A DNA stretch of 64,000 nt, from the NCBI GenBank assembly GCA_023055425.1, contig JALGPY010000004.1, forward strand, positions 21,475,718-21,539,717, given 5' to 3'. Positions 45,201 to 56,854 of the stretch are shown piece after piece. A model generated the notes under the pieces. The model was given only the letters and a program-made list of their open reading frames with translations, did not search any database and was not told the origin of the DNA. Source of the stretch: Linanthus parryae. Lineage: Eukaryota > Streptophyta > Magnoliopsida > Ericales > Polemoniaceae. Each line of letters begins with the position of its first letter. The first letter of the stretch is position 1. A program made the position numbers and the translations under genes.

Positions 45201-46476
45201 ACAGCTTTGGGAAGCATCGCACGTTCTCGATGCGCGTGGCATAGGGCCTGGCAGTGAACTCTCGCCGCTTGTCACAGATCAAACTCCAAGCGCACTTGGT
45301 ATTGTTCGCTCCGAAGCATCTCGCAGCTCTGCCACTGTTACGCTCGTCTGTCTCGCCTGGGGGACACCACTTGTTGGGCTTAAGAGCAGTTGGGGCATAG
45401 GATGGCCATCGCTCGAAAACCCACATCGTCAAGAAAGAAATGTTGACAAAAGTCAGTATATCGAGGCGGCCACGCGACTCTTTCATGGCCAGAACCAGCT
45501 GATCCAATCTGTAATACAATGTGCCCAAGACCAGGGGTCCGAGTGCGACTCTCTGGCTGAGGGCGAGCCTCACAGCAAGCGGCAGAACGTGGTAAAAGAC
45601 CCCATCATGTGGGTGACCGTCAATTAAGTACCTCGACAACCATGCACAGAGGAAAGCACAAAGGGTCAAGTGATAGCCTTTACCCTCCACGTAATTCTTG
45701 GCCTCTGGGTTCTCACTCAGAAGCTTCTTAGTGATGCTGCTGTTCGCATAGTCTCGAAAGAAGTACTGCAACCATTTGTTCCAGGTATTCTTCGCAGACG
45801 TATCAACCAACTGCCAGTTTGGAAGGGCTTTGGTAGTAGTCCACCGGGTGGAGATCTTCTTCACCTCTGATAGGCATTCCTCCATCTGCGTGTACAAAGC
45901 AATCTCCGCAGCCGTCCTCAAAGGACTCAAAGGGTCCACTTCACCCATGGGAGAAAGATCGTACAGCATAGGCACGTCCTCGAGTGTGGGGGCAGCCTCG
46001 AACTCAGCAAAGTGGAATGTGTGAGTCGCAGGCGAGTAGCGGGAAAGAAGGTCTAGAAGCATGGACTGGTCCAGCTTCACGGCAGCACCCTTCATAGCAC
46101 GAACAGCGAAGTATACGCCGGCTTCATCAAGAGTCGCAGCATGATTGGTCAACACGTGGTCAATCCACTCATCCATGTAGTCCAATTTCTGGACAAAAGC
46201 TTGGGTGGAAATCGCAGCGTAGGGGAAGTACCCATTTTCGATTCCCAATCGAACCACATCCTCGGAGCCAATTAACTCGAGCAAGGCTGAGTTAACCGGG
46301 GGAGTCAGTGTTAGCAAACCCTCATTTGGTACAGGAGCAGGCATTTTCTTCGCCTTAACCCTCGCATGGTAGAAATCTTTGCCACCTAGATAGGGGGCTT
46401 TTCGCCACAAAGCCTGCGGAAGATCGGGTATCTCTTCGTCCTCCTTGGTGGGTTTGGTTCCTTTTGCCTTGGCCAT

Positions 46477-47194
46477 TCCTGCGGAAGAGCAAGAAAAAGG
46501 GGGGAGAAATATGCCACACTCAGTTTGAATTTCGAGATTCAAGATCTATGGAAAGAAAGATGAACAGTTCTTGGTATCAATTTTGGAAATCAGAGGGTTG
46601 CATTATCAGGGATTTCAAAACCCTATCTAAGGTCCTTATTATTGAAGGATTAAGCCGCAATTGGGTCCAAAGCTTGAAGCTTCTTCACAAGTTTCAACAG
46701 ATTATATGTTATGGGTTTACAGATTCAACGCAGTTCAAGGCATACACTGGTATTTTAAATCGAAATTGAACAAGGCCAACCTTGTCTTCGCGAAGCCTGC
46801 TTGGATATGCACAGTTGAAGAAGATGATTTGCAGTTCTGAACTGGTGATTGATTATCTGAATCTGCTCTCGAAGATCTCCGGGTACCATCCACTTTAAGA
46901 GAAAGAAGTGATGCTTTGCAACAATGGAGGATACAAAGTATTTATCCAAAAACAATGAAGGGTTGCGTCCTTTCAGTAGTCGAATCGCAACCGTCACCGT
47001 CGAATCGCGCAATCACAGGACAAGCTGACGTCACGCCTAAAACCCTAAAGGCCAGACGGCACGACTCTAGGGGTTTTAGGTCATAATGGCACGCACGGGG
47101 GCTGAACTTACCCGTATTTGAATTGGTGCGTGGCGGCGACGCGTATGTTGGTTTCCGCGCATGGAAGTCTATACAGCTATGAGTCTTCACGCGC
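46477..47194 (-). promoter_or_regulatory. 5' flank of the antisense PMD gene
   Basis: No ORF of note. The region must hold the antisense promoter if the PMD gene is expressed. It has a TGACGTCA palindrome (47026-47033), a strong bZIP site. I could not settle on a TATA box. It ends at the polypurine tract of the 3' LTR. Confidence 0.35.
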
Positions 47195-47204
47195 AGAAAG
47201 GGGG
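47195..47204 (+). promoter_or_regulatory. Giant Tat element polypurine tract
   Basis: AGAAAGGGGG, followed by CTAA and the 3' LTR start TGTTGATAG. Confidence 0.85.
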
Positions 47205-47208
47205 CTAA

Positions 47209-47835
47209 TGTTGATAGTGCTTTCTGAGCTGACAGATCTTGGCCACGTGACAACCATCCAGCACACCATATTGTGCTCCACACACACTGGATCACCAGCC
47301 GAGCTGATCCATGTGGGGGCTGCGAGACAGAGCCCTCGCATACCACTGCACGGGACTTGTAGGGACTTAGTGGTTTGGAGGCTAGAGTAAGCCCTGTCGC
47401 GTGCGAGCCAAGCCCGCACGCGACCTTTAGTAACTGCTTTGAGAGATTTATGGCACGAGCTCCATAAACCCGGTCAATCCAGTCAAACCCGGTCAACCTC
47501 GTAACGGTTCTGGTATTCGCGCACAACGTGCTGTAACGGTCCCTATATACTCGGACAAACGTGCCGTTATGGTTAAGATAATTAAGCCGCCATTGATGGG
47601 CGCATTAACCACACTACAACGGTCACGTTCTCTGCTATATATAGGACGTTAGCCTTTCCATACAAAGAAGGACACACTAGCCATACGCGGAAGCTCTGCC
47701 GAACCTCTGTCTCTCTCTCAGACATTACTACTGCCTAACTCTCTCCCTACACACAACCCAACTCTTCCTGTGCGATCTCTGATCCTCTACATACGGTGTA
47801 CACGGAGGTCTCCCCGCCGGAATCTCTTGTGCACA
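47209..47835 (+). repeat. Giant Tat element 3' LTR
   Basis: 627 bp, TGTTGATAG...TTGTGCACA. It differs from the 5' LTR at about seven sites. Confidence 0.95.
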
Positions 47836-47840
47836 GGTAG

Positions 47841-49028
47841 TCATAATTGTTTCCTACAATTCTAATTTATTTTTTTATTTTGTTACTGAAAATATTGTTT
47901 AAAGAGCTTGTTCCAATAAAATCATCTTAAGTTATGTAGTATATAGTTTAATTTTTCTACACCAAGTGGTGCACCTTATTCACCATATCTTATGATACTC
48001 CTAACTCACCCAATCATTTTTTTAACCAGTGTGATAATTTGGTCCACTTGGCTAAAAAGTGATGTACCCACCCACACCATACAACTTCTCTCTCTCTCTC
48101 TCTCTCTAGCAAACAAAAATGAAATCTTCTTGAAGAACAAAATCCACGACTTGTTTCTTCCACCATGGTCGAACCTTCCATCCTCAAACCCAATCTCTCT
48201 CAGTTCTTGACCAAATCAATCCAAATTAATTGGGATTGATACACCATCATTCAAGGACCCAAATCACTCCAAAACTTTTTGGAAAACAAATCCTCTACAT
48301 TGCTTTCTCCCTATCACCCGAAAACTATATGACTCACCTCCTCTTCACTTCTCCTAACACTCTCACACATACTCTCTGGCCCTCTCTCTATTTCGAAGGC
48401 TAAGGAGGCGCCACCAAAGGCAGCGCCGAACTCAGCGGGAGCCGAGCCCGACACCACCTCAGCACCCCTTCCTTTGGTGCTCGTTTTGCCTCCTCTCTCT
48501 CTCTCTCCGGTCCTCTCCAACAACCCGGAGGACCCTATTGCCCTCAAAAGCAGCAACCACCGCCTCCACCACCATCTTCATCTTCTTTTGTTTTCGCCAA
48601 AACGTTAACTTCAAAACTCACTCTTAGTTTTTGGTTTTTATCGTTCAAGATTGTAACATTACACTTGCTAGATGGTAAAAATCCATGTTAGAAGAGAGGG
48701 GTATGCTTGTATGATCGGTTTGTGGTTGTTAAGTTTGGAGAAGATGACGTTTGCTATGCTACTTAAACTATTGGAGCATTATGGACCCTTATATAATTGT
48801 TAGGGGTTGATATGTATATATATGTGGGTGCTATTGTTGTTGCCATATCATGGGGGAAAGTGCATGTCTTTTTCATATAACTAGTTGTTAGTGGATGAAG
48901 TTAGTTGTTGTTTATTAAACTTGTTTTCCTAATATATGTATTTTAGGGTAGTATATGTAAACTTTCATAAACTTATTTTGTAAATTAGAATAATTTTAGT
49001 TTATGAAAATTTATATAATAGCCTATTA
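47841..49028 (+). repeat. Continuation of the interrupted chromovirus-like LTR
   Basis: The sequence resumes after GGTAG where 26207 stopped. AT-rich first part, a (CT)n run at 48085-48107, then a C/T-rich leader-like stretch, as in chromovirus LTRs. Frames here (47992-48210, 48314-48556) are low-complexity and not gene-like. The right limit is not determined. Confidence 0.4.
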
Positions 49029-49341
49029 GGGCATCTCCAATAGTCTATGCAAAATGCAAAATATAAATAATATGATGAAAAATTGACCTCCAATAGACAA
49101 TGCATATGCTCATGCATTTCGCAGAACATGCATCCTCCTCTCCATTAATAGCTAGCAAGAAAGTAGGCATGCAAAATTTTGTGTCTATCTCTCTCCTCCC
49201 ATGCATTCTTAATATGTATATTTTAACTTCTCATAACTACAAAATGTATAAATTGCATTTTACTGCCGGAGCAAAATTACAAATGCATGTCATGCAAAAT
49301 TTAGAACATGCAAAAAATACCTGCTACTATTGGAGATGCCC
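49029..49341. mobile_element. Tourist-like (PIF/Harbinger) MITE
   Basis: 313 bp with terminal inverted repeats GGGCATCTCCAATAGT at both ends and target duplication TTA (49026-49028, 49342-49344). The size, ends and TTA target fit non-autonomous PIF/Harbinger elements. No coding. Confidence 0.9.
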
Positions 49342-49344
49342 TTA

Positions 49345-50019
49345 CTATTACTTTGTTAATATAAATTAATATAATAGTTTTTTTATAATGACCCGCTAGT
49401 ATAGTTCTTCTGGTAAAAGTAGTACTTTACCTTAAATAATTTTAATACCTCTAAAGTGACAACTTATTGTTTTTCGAATAGTAATTTATTAGATAATATT
49501 TTTTAAGTTATCTCCGTAGCATTATGTATATGTATTAAGACGATTGATCAAAATTCTTTTAATCTTGGGGGTCCTAATGGTGTAGCAAAGTGTTAGATTT
49601 TGCATGGCAAATCAAGTAGGAGAACTAGATGACTTGAATGTCTTGTATGAATGTTGAGAACATGATATATTAAATGTGTAGGTTCCGAATTATCAAAAAA
49701 AATGTGTAGGTTCCGAGTTCATAGGAGGCGAGTTACTACGAGTAATATCGTGCTTGCTTGCGTGTGACGAACTCTCTTCATTACCAAGTAAGTTTATATG
49801 CACAACACCTACAACTGTCAAAATGTGATGATTTGGTGTGAGTTGTTTCAAAACTGTGAACTTGTTTATGCTCTACAATAATTGGAATTTTTCTAGCAAT
49901 TTACTGTGAAACGGATTTGAAAAGCATGTGGTTTATTCAGAATTGGTGAAGTATTACTCTTATGTGATATTGGAACAATGAATGAAAATACGATAATGGA
50001 ATTAGGAACGATGTGTAGA
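49345..50019. other. AT-rich flank of the solo LTR
   Basis: No gene. Possibly more of the old chromovirus LTR; it is contiguous with 51441 onward if the solo LTR is removed. Confidence 0.35.
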
Positions 50020-50024
50020 GGATG

Positions 50025-51435
50025 TGTAATAACCCATATTTTTAAGCATATTTTAAATGTACTTAAATGTTAGTTTTATGCATTTATGTCATATTACTTA
50101 CATTTTAATAATTGAATGTATTATTTTTTTAATAGCAAGTTAAGATGTACATGTTTCATTTGTTTGCATATTTAAGTGTTAAATGGTTGTGTGATTTTCA
50201 TAGATTATCAATATTGTTAGTTTTGTATAATATATGGCCAAAATAAGAAGAGGGAAAAGAAATATGAAATGAATTATAAAGATTTCTTCGAAATAAGATA
50301 TATGTAATTTGATATTTCATGATTATTAGCATTGGGTCGGTGTTTCAGCTGGTTGGGACGCGTGGGGGATGGCCAGCAGGTCTGGTATTCGATTCGACAC
50401 TCCTGCTTTCATTTTGAGATATGTTCAAAATCTTCTAAAAGTTTTCTGAATGAGATAAGAATTAAAATATGTCATCTTATCCCAAAGAGTGTGCTGGCAT
50501 AGTTAGCAATTGCTGTCACTCTAAGAGATGGGTAGAGAGGTGTCCGATTCGACTCCTCTTGCCAGGACCTACTATCTTTTTTTTTTTTTTTTTGAAATTA
50601 TTTTCATTAATTACACCAGCCTCCCTAAAGTCTGCCGAAATGAAACAGACCACCCCCTGGACAGCCTCCCTATAAATATGACCTTCCTCTCTTCATTCCA
50701 ATTTACACCCTCCTTCCCCACTTCTAAACTTTAGACATTTTGATAGTTATTTTTTCAATTATTTTTATGTTTTCAAAAATCTACTATATTTATTAGTTTC
50801 TCAACACATTTGAGATTCTAAAAATAGAGAATTGTCGATTTTACTGGCAAGACTATAGCCGGTTTATTATTCGAGCTTTGCCGATTCACTTCAAAAGGAG
50901 ATTTTGACTTCTAATAAAGGTAGGGGAAATATAGTTTTCACGTCTACTGTAATTACGGTCTATACCTGATTATATGCTTATATGTTGATTGTTAAGTTAT
51001 TGTTTGTTATTCGCATAATGTATAAAGCATGATAATTATGTGATTCGTGATCAATGTTACAATTTAATTGATTATTATATTTATACGCTAGTGGTTAGGC
51101 AGTACCTACTGGGCTTTTTGCTTACCTTAAAATATTTACAGGTACCGGACCGGATCGATCAGAGACTATAGACGGATTATATTTATAGCATTCGCAAATT
51201 AATTGTAATATTTGTTAACATTTTTTATTTGAGATTATTGTAAAAGATTATTTATCAAAATGAATAGGAACTTGATGTTTTTGTTGAAATCGAAAAGAGC
51301 TGCATATTTCTAAGCTTCCGCTATAGTTTTTACCAAAAAGCGATACGGTTCGTATTTTCGTCGCGGCCGAAAAGCACGGGTTTACTCTGATGAATTCGTA
51401 AGCAACGTAAAGCGAAAAAAAGTCGGGTCGTGACA
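50025..51435 (+). repeat. Solo LTR of a chromovirus-like gypsy element
   Basis: 1,411 bp from TGTAATAACCC to CGGGTCGTGACA, with target duplication GGATG at 50020-50024 and 51436-51440 and no internal region. The ends are typical of Tekay/Del-type LTRs. TATA box TATAAATA at 50671-50678. It is the product of LTR-LTR recombination. Confidence 0.92.
50331..50593 (+). repeat. Possible dimeric tRNA-like (SINE) module inside the solo LTR
   Basis: Module 1 has an A-box-like TTTCAGCTGGTTGG (50343-50356) and a B-box-like TATTCGATTCG (50386-50396). Module 2 has TGGCATAGTTAGC (50495-50507) and GATTCGACTCC (50546-50556), a consensus B box. A run of 17 T follows at 50577-50593. No flanking target duplication was found, so it could be an old part of the LTR family. 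Confidence 0.4.
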
Positions 51436-51440
51436 GGATG

Positions 51441-51665
51441 CGCGTGAAGGTTACGACCGGGGACATACGTGTGATGATTCCCTTTGGGTACATACCCTCT
51501 TATTTATCGTGGAAACTATGAGTACTACCTATGCATGTTTAGGTCACAACTGTATAGGGGTGTCGACACTTAAGGTCTCATTAGTATAGTTTGGGCGGGA
51601 TAGCAAAGGGCTATCTACTAACGCCCGGGGAGAATTGGGATTTGTGATATCCCAAGAAGCGCTCC

Positions 51666-51756
<91 letters not shown>

Positions 51757-52178
51757 TATTCCGTCATGACCTCTCTGTCCACATCATACTTGTTCAGGCT
51801 TGTGGGCTACGCCTCAACCAAATCAGGGATAAAAATATGGTTCCTAGCTATGTTTTCGTGTTAGCGAAATTCTGTTTTTACATGTTGTGGTATATGTTTA
51901 CTCAGTTTTTATTGACAAACTTTTACCGCGTCGACTTTTGCTATTTGAAAACCCGCATGTTACGAATAAGTGGGAGAACGCGCACACGCGACTGAAGGCT
52001 AGGATTCGCTGCTAGGAAACTTCTTAGTTAGAAAGAAATTACATTTTAGTTTTGAACATTGTCATTTAAACCAAACTATTTTGGAGGGTTTTTCTCCTTC
52101 TTTTTTCTTAATAAGGCAATTTGGATTATCGTGTGGTTGTACTCGCAAGGAACCGCCAGGCTGTTTCATGAACCTTTA
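51441..52178. other. Gypsy-derived non-coding flank with (ATT)n
   Basis: No coding. The phrase 'ggggtgtcgacacttaaggtct' (about 51555) recurs as 'gggggtgtcaacacttaaggtct' at about 56908, beyond the CACTA element, suggesting one repeat family on both sides. Confidence 0.4.
51664..51758. repeat. (ATT)n microsatellite
   Basis: About 95 bp of ATT repeats with a single interruption (ATC at about 51698). Confidence 0.97.
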
Positions 52179-52500
52179 TTAGGCATGCTTCAGTTTCTCA
52201 TTCGTTGAAATATACAACTTATGCATCACCAAATTTTCATCCACTCCAAGAGTTTCTTCATAATTCCATGTAAAAACATATACGTACTCTTTTAAAAGCA
52301 ATATCAAATTTTCTATTTCATCATTAGCCAAGGGGTTCCCCAAAAAAACTGGCCTGAATACTCTTTCTTCTGAACTAACTTTCGTTAATTCCTCCAACAG
52401 AGCCTTTGGGTGATTATGCATACACTCCTCAACATACTTTTCCACCAACCCACCTTCCATCAGATCATCCATTTTTTCCTTGCCTTTGTTCGCCGCTGAA
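52179..52500 (-). pseudogene. pol: Ty3/gypsy pol fragment, region before RT
   Basis: A 97-codon reverse-strand frame contains LLLKEYVYVFTWNYEETLGV and ENLVMHKL, the conserved segment between protease and RT in Athila/Tat-side gypsy elements. It ends before the RT fingers. There is no continuation on either side; an isolated scrap. Confidence 0.7.
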
Positions 52501-53435
52501 TTTTAGTCTTCCTGTAGCGAATTATTTCCTTCTTCAGCGAAAATGATTTCAAGAACATTCACCTCACTAGCTGTAACACTCTCAATTTTCCACATCGAAA
52601 GCCCTGGAAGGTGTCGCTTAAAAGTGTAAGAAAAAACAGAATATTCTAAATAAATCTATTTGTGCAAATTTATTACATGTGCCTCTATGCCTCAAACACG
52701 ACTACAATGTTTATTGAAGATGAAATAATAATTAACTAATTATTTATAATATATCGATAGTACTGAGCGGGTCTAGTAGTCTCGTCTCGTTGAACTTGTA
52801 TTAATTTTCTTAAATATATAACATAAAGCGAATACTGGTATCTTAAAAATTTATGCCAAAAGTACTATTTCACAATTTCTATTTTTTATAAAATTGTATC
52901 CGGATACTCCTTCTCTATAGACTAGTATATAATCAAATGTCTAGGTTTCATGTTTTAACATAGACCGTTGGGAATGAGACATAATTTAAGCCTAGCTCGG
53001 ACATTATTTGCATCTCATATATGAGGAGTACAATTACTAGCTGAAGAGTACCATGTCCCTGACTAGAAAAAAGATTGTAACTTGTAGGCGACTCCGTAGG
53101 AGAAGGCTACGTCCACCCACAGAAGCTATAATGATTTGAGTTGAGTTAACGTGCCAGACCTAGTGTGCATTACGTTCATTCATTTTTATTTGTCATATTC
53201 TATCAAATCATGTTTTTTTCCCAAAGATGCTTCTCTATGTCAGAATATGTGCTTTAATCAGAAAGAAATGTGTATCTTCTTCGAAAGTTGTCTCGGATCA
53301 TCACTCGTATTAAAATGAGTAATGAAGTAAAGTGGAAGAGTGATTGTACGTGAATTTAATGTTGGTTTATTCATTATTTCTACGACCATCGTTTGATTGC
53401 GGTCACTCGACTCTTATCATTAGCTCGGACATATT
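52501..53435. other. No gene seen
   Basis: AT-rich sequence with no coding frame, terminal repeats or tandem structure that I can support. It is the left flank of the CACTA element. Confidence 0.5.
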
Positions 53436-53438
53436 TTA

Positions 53439-56400
53439 CACTACAACAAATTCTGCCTCCATTGACAGCAAAAATTGTCGCTAGAAAGGCCAAATATGTC
53501 GGTAGAAATTCTATCGACAAATAATTTTTTGACGGAAAATGGTCACTACAAGTCGGTCGTTAGTATTAAAGCCGACAATCTCAAATTACGTCGTCAGAAA
53601 AAAAAAAAGGCGACATCAGTTTTTGTCGACAGTTTAAATCTAACAACAAACCTTTTCTGTCGCTAGTACAACTACCGACAAGTAAATTTAGTAGTTTATG
53701 TAGATAAGTGACAAAAATATTTGTCACCAGTAGAGATGATTACATCTTCATGGAGACACACATGTTTGTCGATAGTATCACGACCAAATAAAAAAAAATT
53801 GAATTTTACATATATGCAGACATGCACCCAAAATTCAAACACTACCCAAAAACATATATGCACAACTGTGCTCAAATCCAAGATCAACCCTCCAAAAGTG
53901 GGATTTTTTACATCACAAACAAAAATTATACTGCATAATAACTATTTTGCGTCCTTAGCCGAGTTAAAGAGTCGTACAAATTAAAGCAATATTAAGTTAA
54001 CAAAACAAGTAGCTTGCGTTTCAAAGTTCAAAAACTATTACATCTAGAGGAATCAAGTGCCTAGAAAACAGCTACTAATTGTTATATCATCAAGTGTTTA
54101 GAATCACCGTCCAGTACTTATTTGGGTCCTTCGGTGCCCTGAACCTATACCAGCGACGCTAAAACCTGCAAACAATAAAATGTAGAATCATAAGATAGTG
54201 GCTGTATGGTTTAACAAACCACAAAACTGCTAAAGCTTGAGTAGAATAAGTAAAATGACCAACCACAAAACTGCTAAAGCTTTATATCATAATACAACCA
54301 CACAAAATTAAATAAGCAAACACACATATATACCAATTGACAGTGACCCTAATGACATGAACTGAGTACTAGACATGGGCCAAGCTTATTAAACCACCAA
54401 AATTAAATAAAGCTAAGATTTGATTCACCAACCTAGTATGTAGCAATAAATGTTGAAACAGTTCTTTGGGGTGTGACAGTTTTACTCTTTAACACAACAT
54501 TAAAGAGAAATGTTGCAGTAGGGCCCACAAAAGAACCAATAAGTGCATATTAGGTTAGATTGTTTAATCATACTTCATAGTACTTGTTCAGCACAGAGGA
54601 GTTTGGACTTGGTAGAAGCTTACATATTTCGTTTCCAGATTAAGTACATTACTACATTGTTTCTTTGACATGTCATGGTGTTATTGAGCTATGACTTGTT
54701 AGCCAAACCTGATTCGGCATCTCCGGGGTCCTACTTATCGACCCTAACATAGTAACATACATTGAAAGAGATCAAGAGCATTACCAGTCCACTTATTTTC
54801 CTATGTGAAATACTATTGACAGTTGATTGTCTTTTACCCGCAAGAACCATTACCAATTATTGAGCTATAACATTTTGGCTAGACTATCCACATTTCTCTA
54901 GTCCTGATTCTCAAGCATACTTACCAAAACTCTGTTTCCATTAAAAATATTAGGTCATGAAAACAAGATTTTGCTTCCAAATCAAAATAGTTTTACTTCC
55001 AGATCAAATACTATCCTGTAAGAGTTAAAAACCTAGATTAGACATATTGTCTTTAGGCTCTTAAATATATGGAATATTAGAACGATGGAACTAATGAACC
55101 AGGGGAATAGACGTGAGATAGTGGGAACTTTTCTCACTTTGTAAGATTTGAATTCTAAAAGAGTTGGTCAGAATTCATAACCCCAGAGTCCAAGATGGTT
55201 TAAAAATTAGAATGATCTGTTTTTCTACTTAGAGTGAGAGGATGTGGGCTTAGTTTCCGATGAAATTGCACTATGGTGGTGAATCCCCTCAGTGCTTCAA
55301 CTTCATCCTCGCTATCACTGGAGTGATGTACAGATCACAGTAAGAAAAAGGCATTTAGGGTACTCCTGGATGTGTCTTTTTTGATTCTCAGTGAAAATAA
55401 CTTAAAAGCGCTCACGGGGACAAAGAACCTCAGAATCAAAATGGGCTGGATTTCTTAAATTATACCTATCACACTACGATTTTAGTGTATTTTTTTACTG
55501 TTTTATAGCTATCTGGCAATTGTCTGGTGATAAATCATGATTGTGTACAGTTGGATATAGAAAGCATCAAGGTCAGTACCTTTCCAACATCCTCAGGACT
55601 AGAAAATTGAGTACCCTTCCCTTTAATTTTGCTCCATACACTATTTGTTTCATGATGGTCTCAACATGACTCTGCTCCTCCTCCTCCTGTATCAGAAACC
55701 ATTAAAAATATTAAACTTATCAGCCACTTATATGCATAACAGAAGAAACTAAATTGTTTCTACAGTATTTTGCATTAAAAAAAGATGCTTACCTCTTCTT
55801 CTAGTGGTTTTGCCATTGTCTGCTGCTCTTTGAACAATTTTCTAGAATTGAGACAGAATCACCAAAAGGACTGCAAACAACCAATCACGAATCATTACAA
55901 GTCCATACACAAATAGAATATCAATTACTGTATTTATAGATAAACTAGGTGGATTAACCCCAAACCCTAAACAAATTGAAAAAGAAAAGGAATAGTTTAT
56001 ACATATGGGTTTTGATGGAATTTGTAGATCCAGTGTCGTGCTATAAACCCTAGTTTATCAAAAAGAGATCAATCACTACACTCAATCGCTATATAATGGA
56101 TGGAGCAAATAGAATAGAGGAGATCAAGAGAAGAACAAAGCAAAGCAGCAAAATCGTACATGAAAACATGATTCAACAAACAATTGATTCTACCAAAGGC
56201 AATCTAAACCTATAGCAAAAGATTACCAAATTAATCCTATAAAATCCAGAGACATTCAAGATCAAGACGAATCGTAATCGATTGGCGAATAGAGAGAGAG
56301 AGAGAGACGTGTCAGAGTGAGAGAGAGAGATCTGACCGGCGATTGGTCGGCGTTGGCCGTAGAGAGAGAGCTCCGACGTCAGCGAGGTCGAGAGTGCAAA

Positions 56401-56854
56401 TCGTAGATGTCTTGTTGTGGTGGAGCAAACTCTAAGGAGAGAAGAAATTCAGAGGATTGGGTTTGATGTGTTTCTGCCCAAGTGAGAGAGACGAACTGAT
56501 AGTGATGGGTAGAAGGTGGATAGAATAGATGATTGAAAGTGTTTTTAATTTTTTTAATTCCCTCTTAGAATTTGGAATGGTGGGAAACACTAATTGTTTA
56601 CCCTCCAATTTTTTATTCACTTTTTTGGCAGGAGTTGACAATTGGGTATGTCAATATATAATTAGTTGTCAAACTTAAATAAATAGTCACAATCATTGAC
56701 CACATTTTTGGGTGGAATAAAATAAAAACCAAAGGTCGACAAAAAAATCATATGCATCGACAAACACAAATATTGTCGACTAATCGCGCAACTAGCTACA
56801 TAAAACTGTCTGTCAACAAAAAAATTGTCAACAAAGGTCATATTTGTTGTAGTG
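53439..56854. mobile_element. CACTA (En/Spm) DNA transposon, non-autonomous, 3.4 kb
   Basis: Ends CACTACAACAAAT / ATTTGTTGTAGTG with the 3-bp target duplication TTA (53436-53438, 56855-56857), the hallmarks of CACTA elements. Both ends carry dense subterminal motifs of the form GTCG(N)2AG / (C/T)GACAA (53465-53770 and 56690-56850), the presumed transposase-binding sites. No transposase frame exists. The interior has exon-like blocks on the - strand and a GA-rich leader-like stretch (56280-56400). Confidence 0.93.
55580..55870 (-). pseudogene. Spliced exon-like blocks within the CACTA element
   Basis: Two - strand blocks, 55870-55793 and 55686-55580, are each bounded by consensus acceptor and donor sites (TTTGCAG/, /GTAAGC, ATACAG/, /GTACTG). 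They are open in one continuing frame encoding a Glu-rich then basic peptide (KPLEEE; EEEQSHVETIMKQIVYGAKL). An acceptor-like TTTGCAG near 54170 may start a further exon. They could be a decayed transposase end or a captured host gene piece; no family recognised. Confidence 0.4.

Larger units (their letters stand above)
33941..46476 (-). pseudogene. Five-exon plant mobile domain (PMD) gene, antisense in the Tat element
   Basis: Exons on the - strand: 46476-44596, 44516-44036, 43959-43303, 43221-42733, and 42651-42223 continuing at 33987-33941 beyond nested copia-3. All introns are 75-85 bp, GT...AG, in phases 0, 1, 1 and 1; total length is 3,984 nt, divisible by three, with a final TGA. Exon 1 holds the PMD (THTFHF, TLEDVPMLYDL at about residues 150-175), as in the MAIN/MAIL family and several plant transposons. 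Exons 2-4 are acidic and Pro/Ala/Ser-rich with basic patches (RAKRPRQK). Exon 5 ends in a coiled coil. Two lesions: TAG at 43727-43729 in exon 3 and copia-3 in exon 5, 14 codons before the stop. MAIN-type proteins act in silencing; the role here is not known. Confidence 0.85.
26208..47835 (+). mobile_element. Giant Tat-lineage Ty3/gypsy element with antisense PMD gene
   Basis: The 627-bp LTRs (26208-26834, 47209-47835) are about 99% identical, differing at about 7 sites. The flanking target duplication is GGTAG (26203-26207, 47836-47840). Contents in order: primer site, + strand gag-pol frame, 55/56-bp tandem array, small antisense ORF, five-exon antisense PMD gene (opposite strand), polypurine tract. 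Without nested copia-3 it is about 13.4 kb. A second, archaeal-type RNase H and large size with extra ORFs are established Tat traits. Protease and the RT palm are absent, so it needs a replicase in trans. It is young enough that both genes are nearly intact. Confidence 0.95.

Noticed and set aside
48314..48556. 80-codon - strand frame in a CT-rich region
   Set aside because: Simple-sequence translation within LTR-like DNA.
50331..50400. Possible tRNA gene
   Set aside because: A- and B-box-like motifs only; no acceptor stem or anticodon arm that I can fold, and it lies within an LTR.
51664..51758. (ATT)n as a biological signal
   Set aside because: Ordinary microsatellite; no link to neighbouring features.
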